Source: Blattamonas nauphoetae (Eukaryota; Preaxostyla; Oxymonadida). From it: a DNA stretch of 64,000 nt. A model generated the notes under the pieces. It saw only the letters and a list, made by a program, of their open reading frames with translations. It was not told the DNA's origin and searched no databases. Position 1 is the stretch's first letter. Each line of letters starts with the position of its first letter. Positions 63,210-64,000 of the stretch are shown piece by piece. The stretch covers positions 248,001 through 312,000 of the forward strand of contig JARBJD010000042.1 of NCBI GenBank assembly GCA_033064195.1. The letters run 5' to 3'. Made by a program: the position numbers and the translations under genes.

Positions 63210-64000
63210 TCACAAAAGCTCTAGCAAGATCTCAACATAGTTCCTGATTGCTTCGTTTTGGTGTTCAGACAGATGCGAAAGAGAATCCTTTGTCACTGTA
63301 GTCCTCACTTGTTCCACGCCACTCTCGTCTTCACATTTCATCAGTTCGCACAGACAAGCAAGAGTTTGGGAGACAACTTGTGTGCTAACCGCATCATCTG
63401 AGCGAGAAAACACATCAATAATGTTGACAGCGGCATCTGGGAAGTCAATCATGAAAAGGAGTTCTCTGTTTGATGGAGTTACAGCAAGACATTTCAGAGC
63501 AGCGACTGCCTTTCCCACAACATGTGCGTTTGATGACGCCAGCGCCGATTGAAGGACGAGGAGGATGCGTCGGAAGTCGTCGGGGAGGGTTTGTGCGGAG
63601 TGGATGAAAACCAGGCTGGTTGCACATGCGAGGAGAGTTCTGTTCCGAGTGACTATTTGTTCAACCTGATCCAGCTGGACAACATCGTCCTCGTCGAAAC
63701 TCTCGCCTGTCACTTCCTGCACCGCTTGTCGATCAAATGCTGAGCAGATGGTTGGGAACGGCTCGTCGTCCTCCATCACCACTTCTTCCCACTCCGAGCT
63801 GTCTTCTTGTTCCGTCCGCGCGTTCCTGAGTGCTGTTTCCTGTCGACTGTATTCGATGCATCGTTCGTACAGCGTCATCATCGTCTCATCCCAATGGAGC
63901 TCTTTCATTTCTTGGAAGGATGGATGAAGGGGTCGGTCTTGACTTGATGTGTCGCCTCTACAGCTCGAGGCTTGTTGGAGTCGCCATTCACCAGAAATGA
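63210..64000 (-). CDS. helical-repeat (ARM-like) protein, partial
   Basis: The frame is open from the stop at 63210 to the right edge of the window, so the gene is truncated upstream (5' end missing). The visible part has an acidic linker (SSEWEEVVMEDDEP) and then ARM-like helices (ILLVLQSALASSNAHVVGKA, VVSQTLACLCELM, ending RNYVEILLELL). It is not obviously the same family as A or B. Function unknown. Confidence 0.65.
   Translation of the reverse strand, partial: ISGEWRLQQASSCRGDTSSQDRPLHPSFQEMKELHWDETMMTLYERCIEYSRQETALRNARTEQEDSSEWEEVVMEDDEPFPTICSAFDRQAVQEVTGESFDEDDVVQLDQVEQIVTRNRTLLACATSLVFIHSAQTLPDDFRRILLVLQSALASSNAHVVGKAVAALKCLAVTPSNRELLFMIDFPDAAVNIIDVFSRSDDAVSTQVVSQTLACLCELMKCEDESGVEQVRTTVTKDSLSHLSEHQNEAIRNYVEILLELL

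Overview
This is eukaryotic DNA. Most genes are broken up by very small GT-AG introns, commonly 29-50 nt. The genes include a histone H3, the beta subunit of F-actin capping protein, a flagellar MNS1-like coiled-coil protein, protein kinases and cyclins. An oxygen-sensitive [FeFe]-hydrogenase of eukaryotic-anaerobe type points to a flagellated anaerobic protist. The mix of hydrogenase, tiny introns and families of right-handed beta-helix surface proteins and SPRY-like proteins fits Preaxostyla (oxymonads) best. That placement is inference, not something the sequence proves.

Layout. 0-5 kb: a DIRS-type tyrosine-recombinase retrotransposon with inverted terminal repeats and an internal complementary region. 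5-16.5 kb: a SPRY-like gene cut by a 1.1 kb TIR element, a beta-helix membrane-protein gene cut by a 1.6 kb TIR element that itself holds a 0.6 kb element, members of a helical-repeat family, and a kinase-SPRY fusion gene. 16.6-20.8 kb: a 3.7 kb hAT-like element with 8-bp target duplications, carrying an intron-bearing gene, a 27-bp minisatellite and a nested TA-flanked element; a foldback element follows. 21-29.6 kb: a large helical-repeat gene, then another beta-helix gene cut in two by a 5.2 kb TIR element. 30-35 kb: a 1760-residue beta-helix/Ig-like surface protein.

35-51 kb is the most housekeeping-like part: a pseudokinase, two tandem cyclin-like genes, the [FeFe]-hydrogenase, a tandem pair of SPRY-like genes, a disordered protein, capping protein beta, histone H3, an SLC35-type transporter and a second copy of the 21 kb family. 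51-64 kb holds a small helical-repeat gene, a secreted serpin, another helical-repeat gene, MNS1 with a pogo/mariner-like transposon beside its 5' end, a NEK-like kinase, a flavodoxin-domain protein, a DBP5/DDX19-like protein that has lost its catalytic motifs, and a partial helical-repeat gene running off the right edge.

The main theme is heavy, layered insertion of DNA transposons into gene families that are themselves expanding. At three loci, removing the element together with one copy of its target duplication leaves a continuous host reading frame. These insertions therefore look young, and their ends can be read to the base. I saw no operon-like system, CRISPR array or convincing rRNA. 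Splice sites were called by eye from frame continuity and family homology.
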